This document shows positions 23,984 through 32,668 of a stretch of DNA of 39,096 nt, one piece after another. A model generated the notes under the pieces. It was not told the DNA's origin, searched no databases, and saw nothing but the letters and a program-made list of their open reading frames with translations. Origin of the DNA: Fidelibacterota bacterium (GTDB lineage: Bacteria; Fidelibacterota; UBA2242); the NCBI GenBank assembly GCA_021161185.1, contig JAGHBC010000073.1:1-39096 (forward strand). Direction: 5' to 3'. A program made the translations under genes and the position numbers. Every line of letters starts with the position of its first letter. The first letter of the stretch is position 1.

Positions 23984-25798
23984 ATGTGTGGAATTTTTGC
24001 ATATGCCGGCAAGGATAATTGTGCGCAAATCATTATTGACGGCTTGCGCTCGTTGGAGTACCGGGGCTATGATTCCTGGGGAATCGCACTTAAATCGGAG
24101 GATTCAATTACTCTCCGGAAAAATGTGGGTAAAGTATCTGAGATAGGTGAATTGGAGTCTGTTGAGGCTTCCATGGGAATAGGACATACTCGTTGGGCGA
24201 CCCATGGCAACGTGACAATTGAAAATTCTCATCCTCATTACGATTCGGAAAAACGGGTCTATGTTGTTCATAACGGCATTATTGAAAATGTCGAAGAACT
24301 CACCGAATATGTGCAAGGCGATGTGTTTTATTCACAGACCGACACGGAAATTATTCCCAAACTGATTGCCCGGTTTTTACAGGAAGTCGCTTTTCCCGAC
24401 GCTGTGAAAAAGGTAGTGCGACTGTTAAAAGGAAATTTTGCCTTTGTTGCCATTGCGGCGGACAGCGATTATTTGATCGCCGCCAGGAATGGCAGCCCGA
24501 TTGTAGCCGCCCGACAAGCCGGACAATTCTACATATCGTCGGATCTTCAATCGCTGACGCACTATTCAAAGAAAGCCTATTTCATTAATGATGGTGAATT
24601 GCTGATATATAATCATCGAACCGATGTAATCGATTTTTATGATTTTTATAATGAGCGATATATTTCGAAAGATCTCCAGGAATTTGATCTTGGCGCTACG
24701 GATTGTGAGATTGGATCATATAAACATTTCATGCTGAAAGAAATATTTGAACAACCGGAAAAACTAAAAGCGACTTTAGACGCCAATATTGAAAGGGGGG
24801 CTATCCGTTTCGGAAATGTTATCGATTTTTCACAATTTCAGGAAATTCAGCGCATTGTCATTATTGCGTGCGGTACGTCCTGGCATGCTGGATTGGTGGC
24901 GGAGTATTGGCTGGAGTCTTTGGTTAGAATTCCGGTGGAGGTGGAATATGCTTCTGAATTCCGCTACCGGAATCCGGTTATCGACCGCAACACATTGGTG
25001 ATTGCCATTAGCCAGAGTGGCGAGACTGCCGATACAATCGCCGGAATTAAGGAGGCTAAAAACGACGGCGCAATGGTTTTTTCAATCTGTAATGTACCCG
25101 GCAGTACAATTGTGCGCATTAGCGACAGCGTAATCTTTACTCAGGCGGGTCCTGAAATAGGCGTGGCTTCCACAAAAGCCTTCACAACACAGCTGGAAGT
25201 ACTTTTTTTATTAGCATTGTCAATCGCATATCAACGGCAGCAACTTGATAAAATTGAAATAAAACGATACCTGAAACGTCTTGCGGAGATTCCAGAAAAA
25301 ATGAGAAGAGTGCTTGCTAATAAAGAACAGATTATCTCGATTATGCAGGCTCATTATACCGTATCAAATGCCCTTTTCCTAGGGCGGGGCGTCAATTATC
25401 CCATTGCTTTGGAAGGCGCTTTAAAATTAAAGGAAATCAGTTATATTCATGCCGAAGGATATCCGGCGGCGGAGATGAAACATGGACCGATTGCGCTGAT
25501 CGACCGGAATATGCCGACCGTGTTTATCTGTATTAAAGACCATTCCTATGACAAGGTGCTTTCCAATATTCAGGAAGTAAAAGCCCGTGACGGCATTGTT
25601 ATTGCCGTCGCCACCGAAGATGATCAAAGGATCGGGAAATTGGCGGACCACGTTGTTTTTATTCCTGAAACAATTAATGAATTAAGCCCTTTTTTAACGG
25701 TCGTACCCTTGCAACTGTTAGCCTATCATATCGCCGATAGACGGGGCTGTGATATTGATAAACCAAGAAACCTGGCAAAGTCCGTAACTGTGGAGTAA
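23984..25798 (+). CDS. glmS: Glutamine-fructose-6-phosphate aminotransferase
   Basis: 604 aa, full length. Makes glucosamine-6-phosphate from fructose-6-phosphate and glutamine, the committed step to UDP-GlcNAc for peptidoglycan and LPS. N-terminal glutaminase domain starts MCGIFAYAG with nucleophile Cys2, then LEYRGYDSWGIAL, GHTRWATHG and VVHNGIIEN. Two SIS domains carry IIACGTSWHAGLVAEYWLE, ISQSGETADT and GRGVNYPIALEGALKLKEIS, and the conserved end DKPRNLAKSVTVE. AGGAGAAGAG precedes the ATG. The alternative glmU starts 2 bp after its stop. Confidence 0.97.
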   Translation: MCGIFAYAGKDNCAQIIIDGLRSLEYRGYDSWGIALKSEDSITLRKNVGKVSEIGELESVEASMGIGHTRWATHGNVTIENSHPHYDSEKRVYVVHNGIIENVEELTEYVQGDVFYSQTDTEIIPKLIARFLQEVAFPDAVKKVVRLLKGNFAFVAIAADSDYLIAARNGSPIVAARQAGQFYISSDLQSLTHYSKKAYFINDGELLIYNHRTDVIDFYDFYNERYISKDLQEFDLGATDCEIGSYKHFMLKEIFEQPEKLKATLDANIERGAIRFGNVIDFSQFQEIQRIVIIACGTSWHAGLVAEYWLESLVRIPVEVEYASEFRYRNPVIDRNTLVIAISQSGETADTIAGIKEAKNDGAMVFSICNVPGSTIVRISDSVIFTQAGPEIGVASTKAFTTQLEVLFLLALSIAYQRQQLDKIEIKRYLKRLAEIPEKMRRVLANKEQIISIMQAHYTVSNALFLGRGVNYPIALEGALKLKEISYIHAEGYPAAEMKHGPIALIDRNMPTVFICIKDHSYDKVLSNIQEVKARDGIVIAVATEDDQRIGKLADHVVFIPETINELSPFLTVVPLQLLAYHIADRRGCDIDKPRNLAKSVTVE

Positions 25799-25800
25799 TT

Positions 25801-26895
25801 ATGATTATTGTATTGTTTGAAGATGAGTTTGTAAAGGATCTGTACCCAATTACACTGACTCGACCGGCTTTTGAAATTCCGGTAGGTGGTCTTACGCTTA
25901 TCCAGCTGCTAAAGAGAAAATTTCCGGAGGCGCAACTTTGTTTTAAAGTCAGACCCGAGATAGAGCGGTTTTATGATTATGAAAAGTATAATCTTGATTT
26001 AGCGCAGGGGGACGTCGTTTATTTAAATGCCAGAGCCGTTCCTTCGTTGAAAAATATGGAAAACCTAAGGGTGCGGAATGAAAATCTTGATTTATTAACC
26101 TATCCCCATGAAACGATCATCTGGCATAAGCGCGTCTGTAAAGAAAATATCAATTTTCTGGCGGAGGATTCCCGTTGGACAGAGATAAAAAAGGGGCTGT
26201 TTGTCGGAAAAGATGTGCATATCGCTCCTGATGTCAAATTTAATACCGAACCCGGGAAAATTCTGATTAACGATCACACAAGTATCGGCGCCTTCAGTCT
26301 CATTGAAGGCCCGGTGCTCATCGGGATGAATTGCCGTATCCGTGAACATTCTGATATCAAAGACCGGGTGACCATTGGAGATGTGTGCAAGATCAGGGGC
26401 GAGGTCACCGAAACAGTTTTTATGAATTACTCGAATAAACAGCACTATGGTTTTATCGGCAATGCCTTTGTCGGCGAATGGGTGAACCTTGGCGCCGGAA
26501 CTTGTAATTCCGATTTAAAAAATACCTACGGCGAGATTCGTGTTCGGAAGGGGAAGGACAAGATCAACACAGGCGAGCAATTTTTGGGATGCGTCATCGG
26601 TGATTTTTCAAAGTTGGCGATTAATACGAGTATTTTTACCGGTAAAACAATTGGCGTCAGCAGCTATTTATACGGATTTATTGATGAGGATGTGCCTTCT
26701 TTTGTTAATTTTATGAAATATTTTGAATGCGGTTGCAGCACATTTTTTATTGAAAAAGCAATTGAAACCCAGGCGCGGATGTTTAAACGGCGGAATATTC
26801 AGCAGACTCAGGAAAACATTGATTCTTTACGTTGGATATACGCAGAAACAAAAGAGGAACGGGAAGAGTTTTTGAGTAGTAAAAAATCCATATAA
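25801..26895 (+). CDS. Alternative bacterial GlmU-like (sugar-phosphate nucleotidyl/acetyltransferase)
   Basis: 364 aa. Unlike classic GlmU (about 455 aa), it begins IIVLFEDEFVKDLYPITLTR and GGLTLIQLLKRKFPEA, the hallmark of the Bacteroidota-type 'alternative GlmU' family. The C-terminal half is a left-handed beta-helix of hexapeptides (VHIAPDVKF, ILINDHTSIGAFSLIEGPVL, IREHSDIKDRVTIGDV) with the GlmU-like block FVGEWVNLGAGTCNSDLKNT. Expected to convert GlcN-1-P to UDP-GlcNAc. Two bases separate it from glmS, so coupling is likely. No glmM is in the window. Confidence 0.85.
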   Translation: MIIVLFEDEFVKDLYPITLTRPAFEIPVGGLTLIQLLKRKFPEAQLCFKVRPEIERFYDYEKYNLDLAQGDVVYLNARAVPSLKNMENLRVRNENLDLLTYPHETIIWHKRVCKENINFLAEDSRWTEIKKGLFVGKDVHIAPDVKFNTEPGKILINDHTSIGAFSLIEGPVLIGMNCRIREHSDIKDRVTIGDVCKIRGEVTETVFMNYSNKQHYGFIGNAFVGEWVNLGAGTCNSDLKNTYGEIRVRKGKDKINTGEQFLGCVIGDFSKLAINTSIFTGKTIGVSSYLYGFIDEDVPSFVNFMKYFECGCSTFFIEKAIETQARMFKRRNIQQTQENIDSLRWIYAETKEEREEFLSSKKSI

Positions 26896-26912
26896 ATAAA
26901 TCCTGTTTATAG

Positions 26913-26990
26913 TTTCGTCAGGCCCTCAGATCAGACGAAATGCTCAGGATTTGTGATAAAAACGTCCGGAGTGAGCTCCTGACGTAACAG
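26913..26990. repeat. 78-bp dispersed repeat, copy 1
   Basis: Differs from the copy at 27398-27475 at three positions of 78. The ends are an imperfect 13-bp inverted repeat: CGTCAGGCCCTCA (26916-26928) and TGAGCTCCTGACG (26973-26985). Two internal hairpins are also possible (TTTCGTC/GACGAAA and GGAG/CTCC). It lies directly behind the alternative glmU gene. Confidence 0.8.
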
Positions 26991-27076
26991 TTCTCGAAGT
27001 TTTACACATTCTCAATAATAACGTTTAATTGTTGGTAATACTGGAGTAAGTCTAAAATATAATGTATTTTCTCCGA

Positions 27077-27275
27077 CCTTAAGAAATCTCCGGCTGAAGA
27101 AATCCCTCAGTGGAGCGGGTGAATGAAATTTTCAGCGCCACCGGATAATTTTTATGAATACATTGAGATAATTGGATTTTCACTGGATCATTTGTTTGTA
27201 GGAGATAATAGCGCCTTAAATTTCATCCGTGGAACGGAGGGATTTCCCGGGGATTTCTTTCAGTCGGTGTCTTTT
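27077..27275. repeat. Long imperfect palindrome between the 78-bp repeats
   Basis: ATGAAATTTTCAGCGCC (27123-27139) is inverted at 27211-27226 (GCGCCTTAAATTTCAT), and the outer arms GAAATCCCTC...GAGGGATTTC extend the symmetry to roughly 27077 and 27275. A 66-codon open frame at 27123 lies inside the arms and is not believed. After it, AACTTTTTTC and GGAAAAAAGT form another hairpin near 27284-27306. Confidence 0.6.
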
Positions 27276-27397
27276 TTGTTAACTTTTTTCGACAAGGAAA
27301 AAAGTAATGGAAATGGCAACTGAATTTGTCTAAAATTAATATTTAATGGAATCGTAAAAAGTGATTATATGTATCACCTGATGACAGTTTTTTATTA

Positions 27398-27475
27398 TTT
27401 CGTCAGGTCCTCAGATCAGACGAAATGCTTAGGAGTTGTGATAAAAACGTCCGGAGTGAGCTCCTGACGTAACAG
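27398..27475. repeat. 78-bp dispersed repeat, copy 2
   Basis: Same orientation and length as copy 1. It ends 8 bp from the stop of the thioredoxin-like gene on the opposite strand. The pair encloses 407 bp of otherwise noncoding DNA. Confidence 0.8.
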
Positions 27476-27483
27476 AAAATAAA

Positions 27484-27963
27484 TCAATCCTGTTTAGCGC
27501 TGCTTTCATAAATCAACAATACCGAATCCATCACGGCAGACAAATGCGCAGCATTGTGAAATCCGATGACGTGTTTGATTTTTTCATTGCGGGGGTTCAA
27601 AAAGAGTAAATTCGGAATCCCGACTCCGCCATACTTGCGCGCATTGCCCCCATATTGAATCGCGATATCGCGTTGTTTATCGACATCGATCCGAACAGTA
27701 ATAAAATCCGCGGATTTTTCAATGATCTTTTGATTATTGAACGTGGAATCTTCCATAGCCCGACAGGGCGGACACCACTCCGCCATAAAATCAATCATAA
27801 TTGGTTTTTGGGTTTGTTCGGACAACACGAGAGCGGAATCGACAGAATAAATCCACTGAATTTTGGCGGAATCCGGCGGCGGTTGATTCTTTTTGCAATT
27901 TACAATAAGTACCAAGAAAAGGATCGTTGAGATTGTTAATAAACATTTCTTTTCATTTTTCAT
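27484..27963 (-). CDS. Thioredoxin-like lipoprotein
   Basis: 159 aa. The signal sequence ends LIVNC with Cys23 as the probable lipid-anchored residue (Asn at -1 is atypical). A thioredoxin fold follows: PIMIDFMAEWCPPCRAMEDS with redox Cys64 and Cys67, TVRIDVDKQRDIA, and cis-Pro117 in GGVGIPNLLFLNPRNEKI. The longer, DsbD-C-terminal-like form suggests a periplasmic thiol reductase or oxidase, possibly cytochrome c maturation or general reduction; no partner is in the window. It stands alone between a repeat cluster and the glycosyltransferase. Confidence 0.87.
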   Translation of the reverse strand: MKNEKKCLLTISTILFLVLIVNCKKNQPPPDSAKIQWIYSVDSALVLSEQTQKPIMIDFMAEWCPPCRAMEDSTFNNQKIIEKSADFITVRIDVDKQRDIAIQYGGNARKYGGVGIPNLLFLNPRNEKIKHVIGFHNAAHLSAVMDSVLLIYESSAKQD

Positions 27964-28241
27964 GATGCAAAACCTTTTCTGATAGTTTCATAAGCCGTCT
28001 TTTAAATCTATTGAAGATAAACCGACGCATTATATTATCAAAGGGATTTGGCAGGCCCAAGTTTTTCTACTGTACATTTTTTATGTTATTGATTAAATTA
28101 AAAGTTTACTTTAGATATTTGAGATTAAGTCGGTTGTTGATGTTTAAGGAAGTACAGTGTTTCTTCTTAACATCGAATCACGGCAGATACCGAAAATATC
28201 CGTAATATTTTGGGCAAAACCAATTTTAGAAGGAACATAAA

Positions 28242-29888
28242 ATGAAAGCGGCTTTATTCTTTATCACCGGCAATGACAATCCCAACGGATTGGACAAACT
28301 ACGCCAGGTTATTGTTAAAACAGTGGAAAATACCGATGACGATACTCATATTATCATCGGATCTGAAGGAAATACCGATTTAATATCGGATTTTCCCGAT
28401 GCTTTTATGAGCCGAATTCATAAATCTCACGGCGATTATAAAAATTTATCCGACGCAATTTTGAGAGCGGATGAAGAGCTTCAGCTGAACTACGATCTGT
28501 TGTTCTTACATACTCCCGGAGATGATATTGATATCAATCGCGATTGTATTGATACTTTTGTCAGGTATCATGAATTGACGAAAGCCGGCTTTATAATTAG
28601 CGATCACTGGGAATATATTGACGATGAACCCGCCGCCAAACCGGTTTTACAAAAATTGAAACCTGGTTATGATCCGTCAAATATCATTATTCCCGGCAGA
28701 ATGAATAATCCGGCTCTTTTCTGCCACGGTTCCTTAATTGCCGTCGGGAAAGAGTATCTTAATTCCCGTGTTTTTGACAGGGAAGTTAATTACGGAACGG
28801 ACTATGCTATTCGGATGGGTGTTCTTGCTCAGAATGGTACAATCTTTACTATTCCGCAACCGCTTTATACATTTCGTCGGGGCGTGCCCTATTATCCGGG
28901 AGTAGGGCTGCAGAAGCAGTTTGAAGCCGCCAGCCATATTAAAACCAGCGGGCACTTTTCTTATACGCAAGATTTGGCTCGTTTTGAGTGGGGTCCGATA
29001 AGTTTCCAAAAATATTTAAAGGATATCGGCGCATTCTTGCCGGACTCCTATTTTACCCGCAAGGTTCCGGTTGACCCGACCCTGGGGAACGGAATCTCAT
29101 TTGTGCTACCCTCGTATAATCGCGCCGGTTTGATTCATTATGCGATTGAATCGATAATCGAAATCCGGAAAAAGGTCGATACGTTTATCCCAATTGAATT
29201 AATTATCGTCGATAACGGCAACGATAACACACCCAATATTGTGGCGCCCTACGTCCAGCAGTATCCGGACTTGGTGAAATTTTATAAAGTGTTCGGAATG
29301 ACCCTGGGCGGAGCCCGCAATTTTGGCGTGCATCGCGCCCGGAACCGAATTATCGGTCAATTAGACTCAGATGATGTACTGATTGGCGACCCGGTTACCA
29401 ATATTCTCAGGCAATTTGATCGCAGTGGTGCGGCTGTGATTATCGGTATTTATCAGACAGCAGCCCGAAATTCCGATACCGGCGAACTTACGCTTGATAA
29501 CCAGATTATTACGCATGACGAATATTTATGTAATCAAAAGAATCCTTTACTGCAAATGTGCATTCCCGGGCCAGGTGCTCCGAGATATTATCGTAAAGAA
29601 GCCATATTGGCGTCCGGCGGTTTTCCTGATCTTTTATACGGTGAAGATGCGGCGCTTTCGGACCAGATGTTGAAACAGGGCTTCATCATTGAACGCAACC
29701 TTGAGGAAGCAAATTATATCGCTGTCCGGCACAGCGCTAACACGGATAGTGAAGAACTGGGTTCCGATATTCTCTTACGGAAAAATTTCTCGAAATATTC
29801 CTTTAAGATATCAATTATCGAGGAATTAAAGCATTTGGTTTTGAGCAATACATACTATCACAAATACAATAACCGGGTTGGATTTTAA
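28242..29888 (+). CDS. Tandem-domain family 2-type glycosyltransferase
   Basis: 548 aa, no membrane helix. The C-terminal half is a clear GT-A/GT2 domain: GISFVLPSYNRAGLIHYAIE, IELIIVDNGNDNTPNI, MTLGGARNFGVHRARNRIIG, then QLDSDDVL as the DxD-like metal site and GGFPDLLYGEDAALSDQML as the acceptor/catalytic block. The N-terminal half looks like a second, diverged GT-A unit: LLFLHTPGDDIDINRDCIDT and VNYGTDYAIRMGV in equivalent positions. GAAGGAAC lies just before the ATG. The HIT-type gene follows 31 bp downstream. Sugar donor and acceptor unknown. Confidence 0.82.
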   Translation: MKAALFFITGNDNPNGLDKLRQVIVKTVENTDDDTHIIIGSEGNTDLISDFPDAFMSRIHKSHGDYKNLSDAILRADEELQLNYDLLFLHTPGDDIDINRDCIDTFVRYHELTKAGFIISDHWEYIDDEPAAKPVLQKLKPGYDPSNIIIPGRMNNPALFCHGSLIAVGKEYLNSRVFDREVNYGTDYAIRMGVLAQNGTIFTIPQPLYTFRRGVPYYPGVGLQKQFEAASHIKTSGHFSYTQDLARFEWGPISFQKYLKDIGAFLPDSYFTRKVPVDPTLGNGISFVLPSYNRAGLIHYAIESIIEIRKKVDTFIPIELIIVDNGNDNTPNIVAPYVQQYPDLVKFYKVFGMTLGGARNFGVHRARNRIIGQLDSDDVLIGDPVTNILRQFDRSGAAVIIGIYQTAARNSDTGELTLDNQIITHDEYLCNQKNPLLQMCIPGPGAPRYYRKEAILASGGFPDLLYGEDAALSDQMLKQGFIIERNLEEANYIAVRHSANTDSEELGSDILLRKNFSKYSFKISIIEELKHLVLSNTYYHKYNNRVGF

Positions 29889-29919
29889 TTAGCAACCATC
29901 AACCGGATTTGATTTTACA

Positions 29920-31041
29920 ATGGCGTTAACCGATTACCAATTAGAAGATTCCGATCTGTTACCTTTTATTGATCATTCCCTCAGGGATATTCCTGACGAT
30001 AATATACGCGCCGGAGCGTTACTAAAGCATCAGCTGGATCCGGACATCGGTTGGCCGCGGTTGATTGATAATATGAGGGCATTTTCTCAGATCGAGAATA
30101 CGATCGTAAATGTTGCCGGAATTCCAATTAATATTAGTCTGAATATTACCCGTACACCCAGCCTGACCGCCAATACTTTTGAAAAGAGTAAAGATCGACC
30201 TTTTGCGCCAAACTGTTTTTTATGTAATCTGGATAAAAAGCAGAGGGGAGTGCTTACCCTTGACGATAGATATTTGATCCTGGCCAATCCGGGCGTTACA
30301 ATACCCGGAGACCTCACGATTGCCTCGGTCAGTCATGAAAAACAGCTGATAGCCGGTCATTTTAGTGATATGATTAAATTGGCGGAGAAATTATACGGTT
30401 ATTCTATCTTTTTCAATGGCGCCCTGGCGGGGGCATCCAGTCCGCATTTTCACTTTCAAGCCGGTGTAAAAGACAGCTTGATTGGTGAAGGGCAACTCGA
30501 TTCGATATTAAGAGGGAACATGCCCGGCGATGTACAATTGATAAAATTGACAGATAGAGATGATCCGGCTGTTTTCCTGATTGAAAATTTTCTCAGACCG
30601 TGTTTCATTTGCGATGCAAAAAAAGCGGAATCATTAGGACATTTTTTTGACTTTTTTCAGGATATTCTGCTCCAATCCAATAAAAAGATAGCCGGAATAC
30701 CAAATGTCCCGGATTTCGGACAGCATATTGATTCGTTGGATATGATCGAATCGGAACCGAGGATGAATATCTTATTAAAATATTACCCTGAATCAGGATT
30801 ATATCGGGCCGCATTATTTCCAAAAGTGTATAATCGCCCGTCTTTTTACTTTAATGCCGGTGCTAATCAAATTATCCTTGGAATGGCGATCAAAGAAGCC
30901 TTGGGACACCTCATCACCTGTCGTAAGGGCGATTATGATAAACTGACCCAACGCCCCGAATTGGTCAAGCGAGCCTACGCCGATACTTCTCTGCGGTACG
31001 ATGAGATACTTTTTATAAGTAATTTAATAAAACGGTTTTAA
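29920..31041 (+). CDS. HIT-superfamily DUF4922-like protein (GalT/phosphorylase type)
   Basis: 373 aa. GASSPHFHFQAG carries the H-x-H-x-Q triad seen in the GalT / GDP-galactose phosphorylase branch of the HIT superfamily, where the middle His is the nucleotidylated residue. A second hallmark is FAPNCFLCNLDKKQRG, a CxxC that may bind zinc, and RYLILANPGVTIPGDLTIAS plays the role of the HIT core strand. I recall this architecture as DUF4922, found near glycosyltransferases in Bacteroidota. It could form or phosphorolyse a nucleotide sugar used by the upstream enzyme; that is inference. No ribosome binding site stands out. Confidence 0.7.
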   Translation: MALTDYQLEDSDLLPFIDHSLRDIPDDNIRAGALLKHQLDPDIGWPRLIDNMRAFSQIENTIVNVAGIPINISLNITRTPSLTANTFEKSKDRPFAPNCFLCNLDKKQRGVLTLDDRYLILANPGVTIPGDLTIASVSHEKQLIAGHFSDMIKLAEKLYGYSIFFNGALAGASSPHFHFQAGVKDSLIGEGQLDSILRGNMPGDVQLIKLTDRDDPAVFLIENFLRPCFICDAKKAESLGHFFDFFQDILLQSNKKIAGIPNVPDFGQHIDSLDMIESEPRMNILLKYYPESGLYRAALFPKVYNRPSFYFNAGANQIILGMAIKEALGHLITCRKGDYDKLTQRPELVKRAYADTSLRYDEILFISNLIKRF

Positions 31042-31266
31042 CACATTTTTTTTAGCTCCTGTAAAATGAGTAGATTACATTCTCATTACTCCCGTACTAT
31101 TCATTTTTCACTTTTAACTCTTTTCCTCTTTGGTTCCGGTTTATTCAGGTTAGAGAGTTACATGTAACGGTTATTTTTGATAATGTTTTTGTGATTATTT
31201 GTCTCCGCCTACCTAAATATCTGACGAGCTGTAAAAATTGCCAAAACAACAGCATGAGAATATTTC

Positions 31267-31296
31267 TTGCATTTTAACGCTTAAAAGAGATAAACT
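31267..31296 (+). promoter_or_regulatory. Candidate tRNA promoter
   Basis: TTGCAT (31267-31272), an 18-nt spacer and TAAACT (31291-31296), 16 bp before the tRNA 5' end. Confidence 0.4.
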
Positions 31297-31311
31297 TAAA
31301 GGCTATTTTGA

Positions 31312-31387
31312 GCCCTTGTAGTTCAAGCGGATAGAACAAAGGATTCCTAATCCTTAGATCTGGGTTCGAGTCCCGGCGAGGGTACCA
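31312..31387 (+). tRNA. tRNA-Arg (anticodon CCU)
   Basis: Folds by eye as a full cloverleaf: acceptor GCCCTTG/CGAGGGT (with G-U pairs at the ends), D-stem GTTC/GAAC, anticodon stem AAGGA/TCCTT with loop TTCCTAA giving anticodon CCT, T-arm CTGGG-TTCGAGT-CCCGG, discriminator A and an encoded CCA (31385-31387). Reads AGG codons. A TPR-protein gene starts 28 bp downstream, so it might be read through. Confidence 0.93.
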
Positions 31388-31414
31388 GGATGAAAAGAAA
31401 AGGAGATGAGATAC

Positions 31415-32098
31415 ATGTTAAAGCCGAAAAAGAAGATCAGTCGCAAAGAGATTAAAAAAGATCCGGTATTGGAAAAAATATCACAGATTGAGCATCTTGT
31501 TCGTGAAAAAAGCAAAGTAATTCTATATGTTGTTGTTGCTGTTGTTATTCTTTTGGTATTGAGTTTTGCTATGATTCGTTCAAAGCAGAATGCCAACAGG
31601 CAAGCGTCCGGTGAATTGGGGATGGCGGAATTAGCGCTGGCATCCGGCGATATCGATAATGCTATTGTTCAATTTGAAGCCATTGTTGAAAAAAATCCCA
31701 ATACTGAGACAGCCGGTATGGCAACCATAATCCTTGGGCAGGCCTATATCTTGAAAGATGATTACGAAAAAGCAGAGACCTATTTCTGGTCATATATTAA
31801 GGATTACAAAGATGATAATTTGTTGACTGCCGCCGCTTACAACGGTCTGGGAGCCTGTAATGAAAGGGCTGAGGATTTTAAACAGGCTGCCGTAAATTTT
31901 GAAAAGGGCGGAAATATATCTTCCTATAAATTTTTGAAAAATGAATGCTACATTAATGCCATTCGCGCCAATATAAAAATACGAAATGTTGAAAACGCCG
32001 ATCGGTTACTGAAGTTGATTTCCGCCGAAGACCTTGATTATCGGCTGAAAACCCAGTTCGACATCTTAAAGGCGTCCCTTGAGGTTTTAAAGGGCTAA
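31415..32098 (+). CDS. Membrane-anchored TPR protein (YfgM/BamD-like helical repeats)
   Basis: 227 aa. Start at 31415 preferred over the ATG at 31406, because AGGAG directly abuts the latter but stands 9 bp before the former. A basic cytoplasmic N-tail (MLKPKKKISRKEIKKDP) precedes one transmembrane helix (about 34-54, KVILYVVVAVVILLVLSFAM). The rest is three or four TPRs: GELGMAELALASGDIDNAIV, ATIILGQAYILKDDYEKAET, AAAYNGLGACNERAEDFKQA. The topology is like YfgM, which links SecYEG to periplasmic chaperones, but sequence similarity cannot be judged here. A terminator follows. Confidence 0.78.
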   Translation: MLKPKKKISRKEIKKDPVLEKISQIEHLVREKSKVILYVVVAVVILLVLSFAMIRSKQNANRQASGELGMAELALASGDIDNAIVQFEAIVEKNPNTETAGMATIILGQAYILKDDYEKAETYFWSYIKDYKDDNLLTAAAYNGLGACNERAEDFKQAAVNFEKGGNISSYKFLKNECYINAIRANIKIRNVENADRLLKLISAEDLDYRLKTQFDILKASLEVLKG

Positions 32099-32150
32099 TA
32101 ATTATTTGGGTTGCATTAATTGTTTTATTATCGTATATTTTATCCATTAA

Positions 32151-32176
32151 AAGTGGGTTGACAAACCCACTTTTTT
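32151..32176 (+). terminator. Intrinsic terminator before the rimP operon
   Basis: AAGTGGGTT (32151-32159), loop GACA, AACCCACTT (32164-32172), then a T-run to 32176. It ends just 17 bp before rimP, so either the rimP operon promoter lies upstream and this acts as an attenuator, or transcription restarts very close to rimP. Confidence 0.85.
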
Positions 32177-32192
32177 CATTTGGAGAATTAAG

Positions 32193-32645
32193 ATGGAAAA
32201 CGTGAAAAAGGACTTAGAAAAGATTATCGAGGGAATCGTAGCTGAAGCCGGTTGCTATACTGTGGGATTTAACGTCAATTTGCAGGGTAGCCGGACCTTT
32301 GTGCGGCTTATTGTGGAATCGATCAGTGGCATTACATTGGATGAAATTACGGATATTACCCGTAAGATAAACGAAAACGCCGAGATTGACCAGATAATGG
32401 CGGATGGCTACCAGCTGGAAGTTACTTCTCCCGGCGCTGAGCATCCCTTAAAAGAGTATCGTGATTTTCCGCGGAATCTTGGTCGGAAAATAAAAGTATT
32501 TCATACGAGTAAGGCAATGAAATCTCCGCTAAAGGGGGATTTGATAGATGTACAAGAAGATAAAATTGTAATAAGCATTAATGGAGTTGCGCAGGAGATT
32601 TTCTTCACTGAACTTGATTATGCGAAAGTTGTGTTAAAATGGTAA
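32193..32645 (+). CDS. rimP: Ribosome maturation factor RimP
   Basis: 150 aa, normal length. Needed for 30S subunit maturation. The N-domain has the family block GFNVNLQGSRTFVRLIVESI and ITLDEITDITRKINE; YQLEVTSPGAEHPLKEYRDF (usually EVSSPGLDRPL) is the RimP signature; the C-domain is SH3-like (GRKIKVFHTSKAMKSPLKGD). TTTGGAGAA precedes the ATG. First gene of the translation operon, 23 bp before nusA. Confidence 0.95.
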   Translation: MENVKKDLEKIIEGIVAEAGCYTVGFNVNLQGSRTFVRLIVESISGITLDEITDITRKINENAEIDQIMADGYQLEVTSPGAEHPLKEYRDFPRNLGRKIKVFHTSKAMKSPLKGDLIDVQEDKIVISINGVAQEIFFTELDYAKVVLKW

Positions 32646-32668
32646 TCAAAAGATAGAGGAGTTATCAA

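Noticed and set aside
27123-27323. 66-codon open frame between the 78-bp repeats
   Set aside because: Its start and middle are the two arms of an inverted repeat, with no ribosome binding site and no recognisable protein pattern.
28011-28205. 64-codon open frame upstream of the glycosyltransferase
   Set aside because: No ribosome binding site, odd composition and no family resemblance; the 278-bp gap looks noncoding.
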